DNA of 64,000 nt. Source: Litsea cubeba. Lineage: Eukaryota; Streptophyta; Magnoliopsida; Laurales; Lauraceae. The notes beneath the pieces are model-generated. The model saw only the letters and a list, made by a program, of their open reading frames with translations. It did not search any database and had not been told where the DNA came from. The translations under genes were made by a program, and so were the position numbers. The stretch is from the NCBI GenBank assembly GCA_012931725.1, contig CM022955.1:17924667-17988666 (forward strand), read 5' to 3'. Shown piece by piece: positions 1 to 9,099 of this stretch (positions are counted from its first letter, which is position 1; every line of letters starts with the position of its first letter).

Positions 1-10
1 AGCCACTAAC

Positions 11-146
11 GTGTTCGGCCCTGAGCGGCTGAACAAATTGAGTTTGTTCGGCGACATAGGGCCGAACAAATCGAGTTTGTTCGGCCATATAGGCTTGAAC
101 ATCTTTTATATGTTCAGCCCTGTGTGGCCAAACAAATCGTCGAGCC
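11..146. repeat. Tandem hairpin array (GTTCGGCC/GGCCGAAC)
   Basis: About four successive imperfect inverted repeats, each roughly 30-40 bp. Each opens with TGTTCGGC or TGTTCAGCC and closes with a GGCCGAACA-like complement, separated by AAATCGAG-type spacers. No coding sense is evident. It is most likely the edge of a subtelomeric-type or LTR-internal minisatellite that continues left of the window. Confidence 0.6.
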
Positions 147-957
147 TTCATCTTCAGTGGCGAATTTTTTTTTTTACATCTATAGCATTTGCTTGTCCAT
201 TTGCTTGTCGCTGTTGAAATTATAAAAAAACCACCATTTACTTGTCCATTGCTTAAAAATCACAAATGACTAGTTATGAGAGATGAATGAGGTGAATATG
301 AAGATTGAGGTATGAGTGACAAGAAGAACGAGAGATGAGTGACAAGAAGAGTGAGAGGAGTGTGGGAAGAATGAGGAGTTGCACAATAGAAAGATTGAAT
401 GAGAGGAAGGAGGGTTGCATGAATGGGAGGGAAGGAAGATCGCCTAGAAGGTGGGCATGTGTAGAGAGCAAGGGGAAATGTAGAGATTTTGAAAATTGTC
501 CTTTTCGGTAATTTCCCATATGGGTGTCTTGGTCAAAAAACTTTCAGAGTGCATAGAGCAAAAGTCAGTGTGTATTTAGTCGCTCTCGAATTCACCGTCA
601 TTAATGCTTCCAATTTGCCCTGAGTTTTGGATTCTGTGATTGAAATCCATTTATCTCTTTCATTAGAAAAAAAGGGAAAGCTTTTATTTAGATGTTAGTG
701 TTTTGAAATACAATCAATCTAAGAGAACAAAAGGATCCAATAAAAAATCATTGATTCTGCTTATCGGTTGCTTGAATTGAAAAAAAAAAAAAAAAAAAAA
801 AGAAAACCACAGTTTGCTGTCATACATCCTTATTTTACATTGATCCTGACACTGCTGATAATCTTATCTGTATTGAGCTAACTGACATCATTAGTCATGT
901 TAAAAAATAATCATTTCAAGCCAAGGAAGTTCATATATTTAATCAAATTATGTTCTT
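147..957. other. No gene recognised; low-complexity stretch
   Basis: AT-rich sequence with a purine-rich GA/AG tract at about 270-475 and a poly-A run at 780-801. The reading frames seen here are antisense to the purine tract and have no family features. Nothing further is supported. Confidence 0.6.
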
Positions 958-963
958 TTGCAG

Positions 964-1143
964 TGTTTTTCGACGGGGGTTAAGCAATTCCAATTCAGCC
1001 AACGAAGTACGTATGGGTTTAGATACAGAATTGTGAATTTTGGCGGGCATTCACCTGAGGATGTTACTGCTGCTCTTTCTTCATCAGAAGAGAAAATTAT
1101 GACCAACATGAAGGAGATCATGAAGCCATATCAGCTCTTTTGG
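964..1143 (+). pseudogene. Possible isolated internal exon, unidentified
   Basis: An open stretch of exactly 60 codons is bounded by a TTTTGCAG acceptor and a TGG|GTAAAT donor, both in phase 0. It contains the readable segment YGFRYRIVNFGGHSPEDV followed by an acidic, helix-like EEKIMTNMKEIMK. Composition looks coding rather than random. I do not recognise the family, and no partner exon is visible nearby, so it may be a captured or stranded exon, or an exon of a gene lying mostly outside the window. Confidence 0.4.
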
Positions 1144-1769
1144 GTAAATTTTGAGGTAGTCTTCCTCTCCCATTTGAAAGAATTGTTCTTTGTGATGTCA
1201 TTATTTCTGTAGAATTCATTTCTAGCTGTATAGCCTTAATATGTACATTCTTGGAACTTAAGTACCTTTATTTTCTAAAATATGAAAGGGTAAAATTAAT
1301 GTTAATTGAAAACCATTAGTTCTGATCGACTCATCAGATCAAAGGTCTGCAATGAGTAAAGTTGCGATACTCTTGAATATATGAATCTCGAACATACGAA
1401 CATGTTCATGAACATAAGACTTTAAATCACAAGTCGCTTCACAATGGACATTTTAAAATGAAATGGTGTCATGTCATGAATATTTGGTAGTAGGTATAGT
1501 TGACGCCATCCTTGCAGTTGGTACTGGTGTTGTGATTTTTCGGTGGTTGTTTTCCTTCTGCTCTTATAATTCCGTGGTTTCCGAGGATATCCCAAACTAC
1601 TAAACTTATTTAGAAACTGCAGAACAGTCGATTGGAGTTACGGACTTGCAGCCCTTCTATGATTTCGACTTGATTAATTCCTATTGTTGCCTTACTATAG
1701 AAAAAAGCGTTCCTTCGTGCATGGCATTTGTGAAACTAAGAAAGGTCGGATGCAAGTTTGTTCTTCTGA
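1144..1769. other. No gene recognised
   Basis: AT-rich sequence without splice-bounded open frames or clear repeats. It leads into the LINE remnant that follows. Confidence 0.5.
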
Positions 1770-2200
1770 GATGGTAGGGAGGATGGTTTGATTAAAATTG
1801 AAAATCAATTAGTGCCCTAGTGTGGTAGATTCTGATGTCAAAAGCATTTATAGACAAAGTGGACTACTTACAGAGGATATCATAAACAGTGCTAGTGCGG
1901 GGTGGGCATAGTGGAGACAAGTTGGTATAATGTTGTGTGATCATTTATTACCAATGTGGTTAAAGGGAAATTTAATTAAGACAGTAGATGGACCTGCGCT
2001 GTTATATGGAGCTGAATGTTGAGCAATAGAGAAATGTTAAGATGACAGTATGTGCGTTGGAAATGCATATCCTAAGATGGAGGTGTTACAAAGGGTGAAT
2101 ATAAAATTAGGAAGGGTTAAATAGTATGTGCGTTGGAGATGCATATCCTAAGATGGAGGGGTAACAAAGGGTGAAAAAAGAATTAGGAAGGGGTACACAA
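1770..2200 (+). pseudogene. Degenerate LINE (non-LTR) reverse transcriptase remnant
   Basis: Across several frames the sequence reads as the C-terminal part of a plant LINE-type reverse transcriptase. A stretch like HKDGEIDEDI precedes CDHLLPMWLKGN and then LLYGAEC, followed by an EMHILRW piece. The family pattern is H-D-DGEIDEDV, a CD-x-x-LKGK helix, PALLYGAECW and EMRMLRWMCG. Stops and frameshifts break it throughout, so it is a dead fragment. A 76-bp segment covering the EMHILRW part is duplicated in tandem. Confidence 0.65.
2047..2198 (+). repeat. 76-bp tandem duplication inside the LINE remnant
   Basis: Two copies starting at 2,047 and 2,123, each opening AGTATGTGCGTTGGA and ending in GAAGGG. 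They differ at only a few positions, so the duplication is younger than the decay of the LINE itself. Confidence 0.75.
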
Positions 2201-2458
2201 GGCAACTTTTGGGCAACTCCAATAGAATATTAAATCAACTATTTTTTATTATCTTGGTTGCTCGCCACCTGGAATCAAGATTTTATATCCCCTACATATT
2301 TGGTGAATATTGCAACAGGCCATCTTGTGCAAAATTTGGCTTGGCTGGTAATGTATAAGTGGGGATATTATGAAATGACAAGGAGGTTATGGTAACATTC
2401 TTAGGAATGAAAGGCTTGCCTTTATTATCAAAGGAGACGGGAAATATGCAACATCAAG

Positions 2459-2608
2459 GGATCAAATAAAGGTGGAGTCACGGGGATTGTTAAGTTGGCA
2501 CAAGAGATTTTAGATGTGCATATGACGATGAGAATTTCTTACTATCACATTTTCAAAAGCTCAAATGAAGTAGCAGAGGAGTTACAAAAGATAGGTTTTT
2601 GTTGTTAG
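2459..2608 (+). pseudogene. RNase H-like (RVT_3) C-terminal fragment
   Basis: One frame stays open for about 50 codons and ends in RISYYHIFKSSNEVAEELQK. This resembles the last strand and helix of the RNase H-like domain at the end of plant non-LTR retrotransposon polyproteins (H-I/V-x-R-x-x-N-x-VAD-x-LAK). Key residues are partly changed (R to K, AD to AE). It could be the continuation of the LINE remnant upstream. The assignment rests on this short motif only. Confidence 0.4.
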
Positions 2609-3964
2609 AACATTTTTCGGTGTTTGCTATTTAATTGTTGGCACAATTTCAAAAGCTCAATTCTCTTCCAGCTACTTGAGAAACCTATTAAGTAGACTAT
2701 TTTATTTTCTATTTGAGGGTTAAAAAAAAAACACTTTAGATGTACCCTAGACCAAAAAGGTCATTTTCGTTTCCCTTACACCAAAGCGTTATTCCAGCCC
2801 AAAACCTCTTTTTTTTACTTGATTTCTCGAGGGTCGATATCGACCTTCCGCAAGCGAAAATAGTAGTTTTCGTCATCTTCTTCCTTCTCTCTTCTCCAAA
2901 TCCAATATAATGGGGAAGACCAGAAAAGGGCATTCAGGTTTCCAGGTTAATTGGGCATCAAATGGGTTGATACTTACCTCTAGCACCTTTGTTCTCATTT
3001 TTGGGCAAAAAAGATCAAATATTCTGTCAGTTATCTTTTTTTTTTTTCATTGGAGTAATTTGTGTTACTCATCTTTGGTCTCTTTGTAGTGCACTTGGAT
3101 ATGCCGAAATGCAAGTAGAGGTCTGGGTGAATTAAAGTCCTATCATTATGCTCAAATTCTGGAACTGCAAAGAAAAAATGCATCTTATGGGATATTGCCT
3201 TTAATTTCTAGCTGTTGGATTATCTGCACCGTTCATTGCTTCCGCTGTCATGGTTTGAGGTTTGAAGTACCTTTTCATCTAATAGGATTCCTGACTTTTA
3301 AAGTTTTGACATTTTGATTTGTATTTTGAACTTGAAAATTTCATGCGTCTAATATGATTTTAGATTTGAATCAAAGGTTGTTAATGTCAGAACCCTAATT
3401 GATGATAATGTTCCCGTTTTACTATTTTCGATCAGTTTCATTGCTTTCAAATAAAAAAATTAGGGCTTTTGGATCGATTTGCTTTGAGTTATCTTGTACT
3501 TTTGGCTAAAATTTGTTTTTTTTTTTTAATCTTTTAAGCATTTCGAGTTTCTGAGATCTCATGGTTGGATCTATTTCTTTTGAAAGTGACCGTTTTCGAT
3601 GTTGTCTTTGGGAGTATTTAGGGCATGTTTGAATGCAGGACGACTATTCAAACTCTTAAGTTTTAGATCTTGTTGATTGAGGCGTTTTGTCTTTTTTTTT
3701 TGTGTGTTGGGGGATTAATGCAATTTGATTACTCTACTTGGGGTGTATTGTATAAAATCTGGGGTGTTTGTGGATGAGAAGAAAATGTGGAGAAAACTGC
3801 CCACACCTGATTATTGTACTATCGACAGTCTTATTTGTGTTTCTCTACCACTTTTCCTTCACAAGTAAATGGTCTGTTGGGCCTAGTTTAAAGATAAATC
3901 ATTTATGTTATATTGTCAAGGCATAAATTTGTGTGTCTAAGGAAAAAAAGATAGCTGGAATCCG
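2609..3964. other. No gene recognised; upstream of NEDD1-like fragment
   Basis: AT-rich DNA with poly-T runs. If the NEDD1-like first exon downstream was copied with its promoter, this stretch may include its old 5' leader, but no TATA box or splice pair can be tied to it. Confidence 0.4.
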
Positions 3965-4159
3965 ATGAACTTTGCGGATCCATCAACGGCCCTTTTGCTT
4001 GCCTCTGAAGGCGAATGCGCGAAGCTTTTTGATGTTTCAGAGGACACGGGCAGTGATCCATGTATGCTAAACTACTATCATTCACCTGTATTCCATGTGA
4101 ATTCGGTGTGGAATCTCACAAGTGGCTGTGGTTTTAATGATTTTGTGGCATTGAACTAG
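3965..4159 (+). pseudogene. NEDD1-like WD40 protein, first-exon fragment
   Basis: The frame opens with ATG and reads MNFADPSTALLLASEGECAK, then LFDVSEDTGSDPC and HVNSV, before drifting into unrelated residues and a stop. Plant NEDD1, the WD40 adaptor that recruits gamma-tubulin complexes to microtubules in mitosis, starts with the same layout: a short hydrophobic strand, KLFDVS, a DPC motif and VNSVKWNHT. Homology ends at about 4,102, close to where WNHT would follow, and no later WD40 repeats occur nearby. I read it as a truncated gene fragment. A real first exon with distant partners is possible but less likely. Confidence 0.55.
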
Positions 4160-4470
4160 TTTTGAATTTATGAATTCGTTATTGTTTATTTCTTTATATG
4201 ACCCGATAAGACTGATAAACTTGAACATATACTTACTAAACATGTAATTTTGGGGCTGATGGGTTCGCATTGGTTTCCCTTTGTTCTTGTGAATTTTTCT
4301 TCCCATGAGTTCTCTTGATTCCAATAATACAAAACTTACACATTATGTGTTGATAATGTGAAATATGAAGTTGAAATGTGGATGTTTTTTTCTAGGGGCA
4401 TTCGGCGACGTTTCCCTGAACATTTCACTTTATGGCCTTAGATAAAAAAAAAAAAAAATCATGCAACCAA
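4160..4470. other. No gene recognised
   Basis: AT-rich spacer with a poly-A run near 4,446-4,459. No repeat or coding pattern is apparent. Confidence 0.5.
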
Positions 4471-4619
4471 AGGTCCCTCTCACACTTTTTCATACCTGAA
4501 ATGTCTAGTTTACCATTTCTTTAAATCATCCCATGATTGGTGGGATATCCCATTAATAATGGCCAACTAACATTTAATTGCCCACGATTAATGGAATCCC
4601 CAGATTTCCAAATAAATTC

Positions 4620-5365
4620 TAAAAACACATAAACAAATTTCAACATAACGAAAATAAAATTTAAAAAAAAAATAATTTCAAAAAATGCAATAAATTAAAA
4701 AAAAGCAATATATAATCAAATAACACAAATAAACTTAAAAAGATGCAAATACGTTTCAAAATATCCAAATAAATTTCAGAAAATATAAATAAATTTCAAA
4801 AGACTGAAATAAATCTCAAAAGATCCAAAGATTAAAAAAATGCAAATACATTTAAAATAACAAAAATAAATTTTAAAAAATACAATAATTTCAAAAAATG
4901 CAATAAATTTGTAAAGACACAAATAAATTTCAAAAGACGCAAATAAATTTAAGAAATGCATATAGATTTTAAAAAAAAAGTAAATAAATTTGCTAAAAAA
5001 CTCAGATAAATTGTGAAAAAAAAACTCAAATAAATTTACCAAAAACACAGAAATATGACAGAAGACAGATAAATTTGACAAAAACACAGATAAATTTGAA
5101 CAAAACACAAATAAATTTGACAACAACTCAGATAAATTTGAACAAAACACAGATAAATTTGAACAAAATACAGATAAATTTGACAACAACTCAGATAAAT
5201 TTGAAAAAAACACATATAAATTTGAATAAACACAGATAAATTTGAACAAAACTCAGATAAATTTGACAACAACTCAGATAAATTTGACAAAAACAGATAA
5301 ATTTGAACAAAACACAGATAAATTTGACAACAACTCGGATAAATTTGACAAAAACTCGGATGGCG
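4620..5365. repeat. A-rich minisatellite, ~20-22 bp unit
   Basis: Dozens of tandem units built on ATAAATTT followed by CAAAAGA- or GACAAAAACTCAG-type spacers. The right half (from about 5,050) is more uniform, alternating GACAACAACTCAG and GAACAAAACACAG spacers. Long minus-strand open frames here are a by-product of the period and encode a meaningless SNL-rich repeat. Confidence 0.85.
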
Positions 5366-5521
5366 GAACTGACCCAAACCTAACCTGACTTGGTCTAGGC
5401 TCTGGGCTGGGCTTCTATAGCAGGTCAGGTCAGAACTGACCTGGAACCTAACCTGGCCTGGGCGAAAAACCCAGAACCCTTTTTCTTCGTTCTGTTCTGG
5501 TTCTGGTTTCTGTAACCAGAA

Positions 5522-5850
5522 CCCACAGACGGCCGGCGGAGTCTTCTTCCTCCCCGGCGATGGTGCATCGGCGGGGACGAGCGATGGCCAGCAATCGAAC
5601 AATGAAGGCGGCAGACTCCGATCCGATACCGGTGTCGGCAGGCTGATTCGATGACAGCGAGAACCGGCGATGGCACTACAGCAGCGGGACGGCGGCGATG
5701 GATGACTCCGGCGACACGTAGTCAACGGTGGCGGCTTCCTCCGGTCTGATTCCGATGGCTTTCTTCTCCTGTTTGCAGTGATGGCAGTATTGGATACTCT
5801 ATTTTCTCTAGAATTAAGAACCTTTCTCTGTTCTCCTCTGCAACTGATTG
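5522..5850. other. GC-rich block, unidentified
   Basis: Noticeably richer in GC than its flanks, with GGCGGCGG-like patches. It resembles a plant 5' UTR or promoter-proximal segment, but no protein motif is recognisable. It may have been captured together with the adjoining desulfurase fragment. Confidence 0.35.
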
Positions 5851-5950
5851 TGTGGCCCAACAAAGATCGAAACCGATCTCCCCTCTGCAACTCCGATCTT
5901 GGACTTCTTCCCAAGAATCTATAGCCTGCGTCTTCGATCCTTCCTGGCAG

Positions 5951-6073
5951 AACATTGAGATCGGGGTCGTCCGGCCATTAGAAGAGATAGGACAGATTTG
6001 CAGAGAGAAGAAAGTTCCTTTCCACACTGACGCTGAGCAGGCGCTGGAAAAGATCCAAAAATCCGTCGATTAG
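5951..6073 (+). pseudogene. Cysteine desulfurase (NFS1/IscS-type) fragment
   Basis: Reads NIEIGVVRPLEEIGQICREK and KVPFHTDAEQALEKIQKSVD before a TAG stop. In NFS1/IscS, the PLP enzymes that supply sulfur for iron-sulfur clusters, the matching region is NNEIG-x-x-P-x-EEIG...C...FHTDA-AQALGK, which carries the PLP-contacting aspartate (HTDA). The cofactor lysine region further on is absent. Only about 40 codons of a ~450-residue protein are present, with unrelated GC-rich DNA before and repeats after, so this is a captured or stranded fragment with no expected enzyme activity. Confidence 0.65.
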
Positions 6074-6079
6074 AACACC

Positions 6080-6230
6080 TCTGATCTTCGATCGCCTGAT
6101 CTGTGACTCTCGCGAGGATCGGATCCAATAAAAACACTGATCTTGCAATCTTCGGCGAGTGAACAGGCCCAGTCGTCTTCTTCGTGCAATCTCTGAACAT
6201 CTGATCTTCGATCGCCTGATTTGTGACTCC
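6080..6230 (+). repeat. Direct repeat, 30 bp, 120 bp apart
   Basis: TCTGATCTTCGATCGCCTGA occurs at about 6,079 and 6,199, each followed by TGTGACTC. It lies just after the desulfurase fragment and probably marks a local duplication. Confidence 0.7.
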
Positions 6231-6590
6231 CTTGTCGTAGAAGAAGAGGGATAATTAAAGATTTAAAATTTTGAATTTCAAAATTTTGTGCCAAAATCGG
6301 TTGAAAGGGCAATTTCGTCAAGAAAAATGCAAACATGTGGGTTCAGGGACCTCTCACTGCAAACAGTGTAGCCAAGTGGACCATAGGCCTTAATAAGTTT
6401 TTCCTTGGACTGGAGGCTGGATACATTCACTTATAAGGACTTTTCGCTAATTTTTCCTTTTTTCTATTGGATTTCATTTTCAACTTGATTAAGAGTGGAT
6501 GCCTTCCATTATTGTCTCTAAGTTTTTTTGATACTTATTATTTATTGATTTGTTTTCTTTTAAAGGCAAGTACTCACACACTCACCCAAG

Positions 6591-6690
6591 ATCCTCACCA
6601 GCAGCGCTATAGCCAGGGATTGATTCCTGGTTGTTTATGTGAAAGGGAGGTGCCTCATCAATTGAGCTATTGGTGGATTGCCTTGTTTGG
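6591..6690 (-). repeat. tRNA-derived (SINE-like) segment
   Basis: On the minus strand the sequence reads AGCTCAATTGATGAGGCAC, then CCTTTCACA and GGAATCAATCCCTGG. This is the order of a tRNA-type A box, anticodon-like loop and T arm (B box consensus GGTTCGANTCC, here imperfect). The cloverleaf is too degraded for a functional tRNA. It is best read as the head of an old SINE or a tRNA pseudogene. Confidence 0.45.
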
Positions 6691-6811
6691 ATACTTGGTT
6701 TGAGTGATGTGTAGAACAAGTGTGCGTGAGTGGTATGCCAATTGATGAGTATAAAATGAAAAGCTGGGCCTCTTTTGTAACTTTTGTTTTACTGAACATT
6801 TGAACACCTGG

Positions 6812-6970
6812 AAATTGGATGCCTTTATAGTTTATAGGTCCTAAGTTTGTTTGGAAACTTAGATTGAATAATTACGAGAAGCCAGTGTTGAACATTGGAT
6901 GCGATTATAAATAGGTCCTAATTTTGTTTGGAAACTCAGATTGAGTAATTACTAGAAACTAGTGTTGAAT
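6812..6970 (+). repeat. ~77-bp imperfect tandem duplication
   Basis: Two copies of a segment with TTGGATGC, TATAGGTCCTAA, TTTGTTTGGAAACT and CAGTGTTGAA in the same order. It sits in otherwise featureless AT-rich DNA. Confidence 0.7.
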
Positions 6971-8035
6971 GCTTTCAAAAAAAAAAAAAAGAAGCATTAG
7001 AACTATACAAAAAGTATAAAAAAAAACACATTAGACCGATAGAAAAAGCATACAAGCATTAATAAATCTGATGGTAAAATAGAAATGAAGTTTTCTCCCA
7101 TGACCTATCTGTAAATGTCACATATTTCAAAAGAAAAAAAAATTGTCAACATCTTTCCATTGCAAGTGGTAAACTCAATTGTTGGACACCGTAGTTTTTA
7201 GAAAATGGAATGCTGTCCATACACAGTTTTGAACACTTGATCATGTACTCAGTAGTAACAAATGTTTCAATTTTGAGCTATATATCAAATGAAGCTTTCA
7301 ATGCCTTTGCTATTTGGTTTTTATTGAGCTTGGTTCAGACTGGATGTCTTTGACATAAATTTACTTAATACATTATGATTTTGGTTTCACTTAAATTTAC
7401 TAAATGCATTTTTTTTATTAAAATCTGATAGTAACAAGTGTAGGAATGCGTTCCCATCTCTTGTTCTATCTTATTTTTTAATGAAAGTAAAAAAAAAAAG
7501 AAAAAAAGAGCAAGTGTAGGAATGCCTGGTTAAGTACCACATTCAAAGAACTTTGATACTTGGATTGGAAAGGGTGATGTGCATTAGGAACACATTTGTA
7601 TTTGTTTTCCTCTTCCCCTGTTAGTGTGTTAAGTGAGGGCACTTTCTGTAATATGTATGGACTATTGATAGTAGCACTTCAACATCAGGTGTCTTTTATT
7701 TTATTTTTTTTTTTTTTTTGCTTTAAATTTTCTTTGATAGGAATAAAACTAATGAAGAACATGCATTTCACAACTTTGGGGTTAGGAACAGAACTTGAAA
7801 TCATCATAGCATGCATAGTTGGAAAATGTCCATGGTTGGGATCATCATATCTTCTTTTTAACTGGTAGCTTAACTAGAACCTGTGGCCTAGTGGTGGGGC
7901 ATTTTCCAACGGTGCTGCAGGGTCCTTTTTTCTTTTTTTGCTTGTCTTTGCTTACTACTTTTTATGTGTTTTTGCATTTTAGGAGATACTACATCCTAAT
8001 AGTATAAACCTAAGATTTGTGTATGCTTCCGGGCT
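6971..8035. other. No gene; possible second tRNA-like A box
   Basis: AT-rich sequence with poly-A and poly-T runs. TGGCCTAGTGGTGGGGCA at about 7,884 is close to the tRNA/SINE A-box consensus (TRGCNNAGYNGG), but no B box follows at the right distance, so the SINE reading is weak. The copia insertion site is at 8,036-8,040. Confidence 0.35.
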
Positions 8036-8040
8036 GTTCT
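8036..8040 (+). repeat. Copia target site duplication, left copy
   Basis: GTTCT immediately precedes the TGTTGGGATT start of the 5' LTR and is repeated immediately after the 3' LTR at 23,448-23,452. Confidence 0.9.
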
Positions 8041-9099
8041 TGTTGGGATTGGTGTATGCCCTAAAGCCCACTAGCTGCACTCTCATCTTTTGTTACTGGA
8101 TATTGACTGGTTATTTAATGGAATGACTCTTTTCTGCTTAAACATGTATATATGTATGGTTGTGTAAGGCCCATTGTTTCTAGTAAATGAATTAGGTGTG
8201 TAGTGTCTACACACAGATAGGTCTAATTCATGGACACTGAAAACAACATATTTGTTCATAACTAAGAGATGGAGCTGGGTACTTCATCTTGGTATAAGTT
8301 ATAGTGAGAGACTCTCCTGTATTCAGGGTGACTTACCTAAGTCATGGGAGCGCTTTCCCGGATTTATCTCATTAGTGCATATGCAATGCATTGAACATGA
8401 CCATGGTAGGTGTGATCTCTAAAATAGTACTATCACAGAGAGAGATCAAGTCACCTCATGCTACTGAGTGACCAGTGCTCTTAATCTTGAGCATTTGTGG
8501 ATGAACTGACAAAGTCAAGTTCTTGTGCTTTAATTCACTATGGATGAGATTCTTTTCATAGGTCAACAGTGTAGACACCTCATTTGGCCCCTATGATAGC
8601 CTTAAATACTTGTCATATATAGCGATGCCCCCATTTCACTCATAATTGAATGATTAATGGCATAATTCAGATTAATTAATGACAATGAAGATGCTTTTTG
8701 ATAGTTTCAGACTTAGTTCAACGACTTCTAGAAATTCATGAGAGGAAAGCCGAATCACATTGAGATCTAGAGTCCAACTCACCTTTCACACGAGGACAGA
8801 CTACTACACTATTCAAACGTATTCCAAACCACTTAAGACATGCTTAGGCCAGTTCTTACAAAGATTACACCAAGTTTACCCAAATGCCATCCGATTACCC
8901 TAAGTTAGGAAGCCGGATCCATTGATCCAGAGGTCCCCATCTTTTCTCAGCCCATAATCATTAGGACAGTTAGACCATTGGATTCTTCACTTCAAGAGCT
9001 TTCCGACGGTATGTAGAACGTCCAAATCCGATAAGCGGATCAAAAGTTATGAGTTTTCGAAGTTTGCCTTAGAAAGAGTAACAAAAATTCATCTAGGCA

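Larger units (their letters stand above)
4472..6347. mobile_element. Candidate gene-capturing DNA element (boundaries tentative)
   Basis: The left edge (AAGGTCCCTCTCAC) and the complement of the right edge (GTGAGAGGTCCCTGAAC) share AGGTCCCT. The 8 bases just outside are TGCAACCA and TGCAAACA, a near-perfect possible target duplication. Inside lie a minisatellite, a GC-rich block and a cysteine desulfurase fragment, which is the usual content of a Pack-type MULE. The terminal repeats are short and decayed, so this is a proposal, not a firm call. Confidence 0.3.

Noticed and set aside
4776..5914. Long minus-strand open frames across the A-rich minisatellite
   Set aside because: They follow the ~20-22-bp period and give an SNL-rich repetitive product with no domain.
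6591..6690. A functional tRNA gene
   Set aside because: A- and B-box-like parts are present but stems do not pair well and the acceptor stem is missing.
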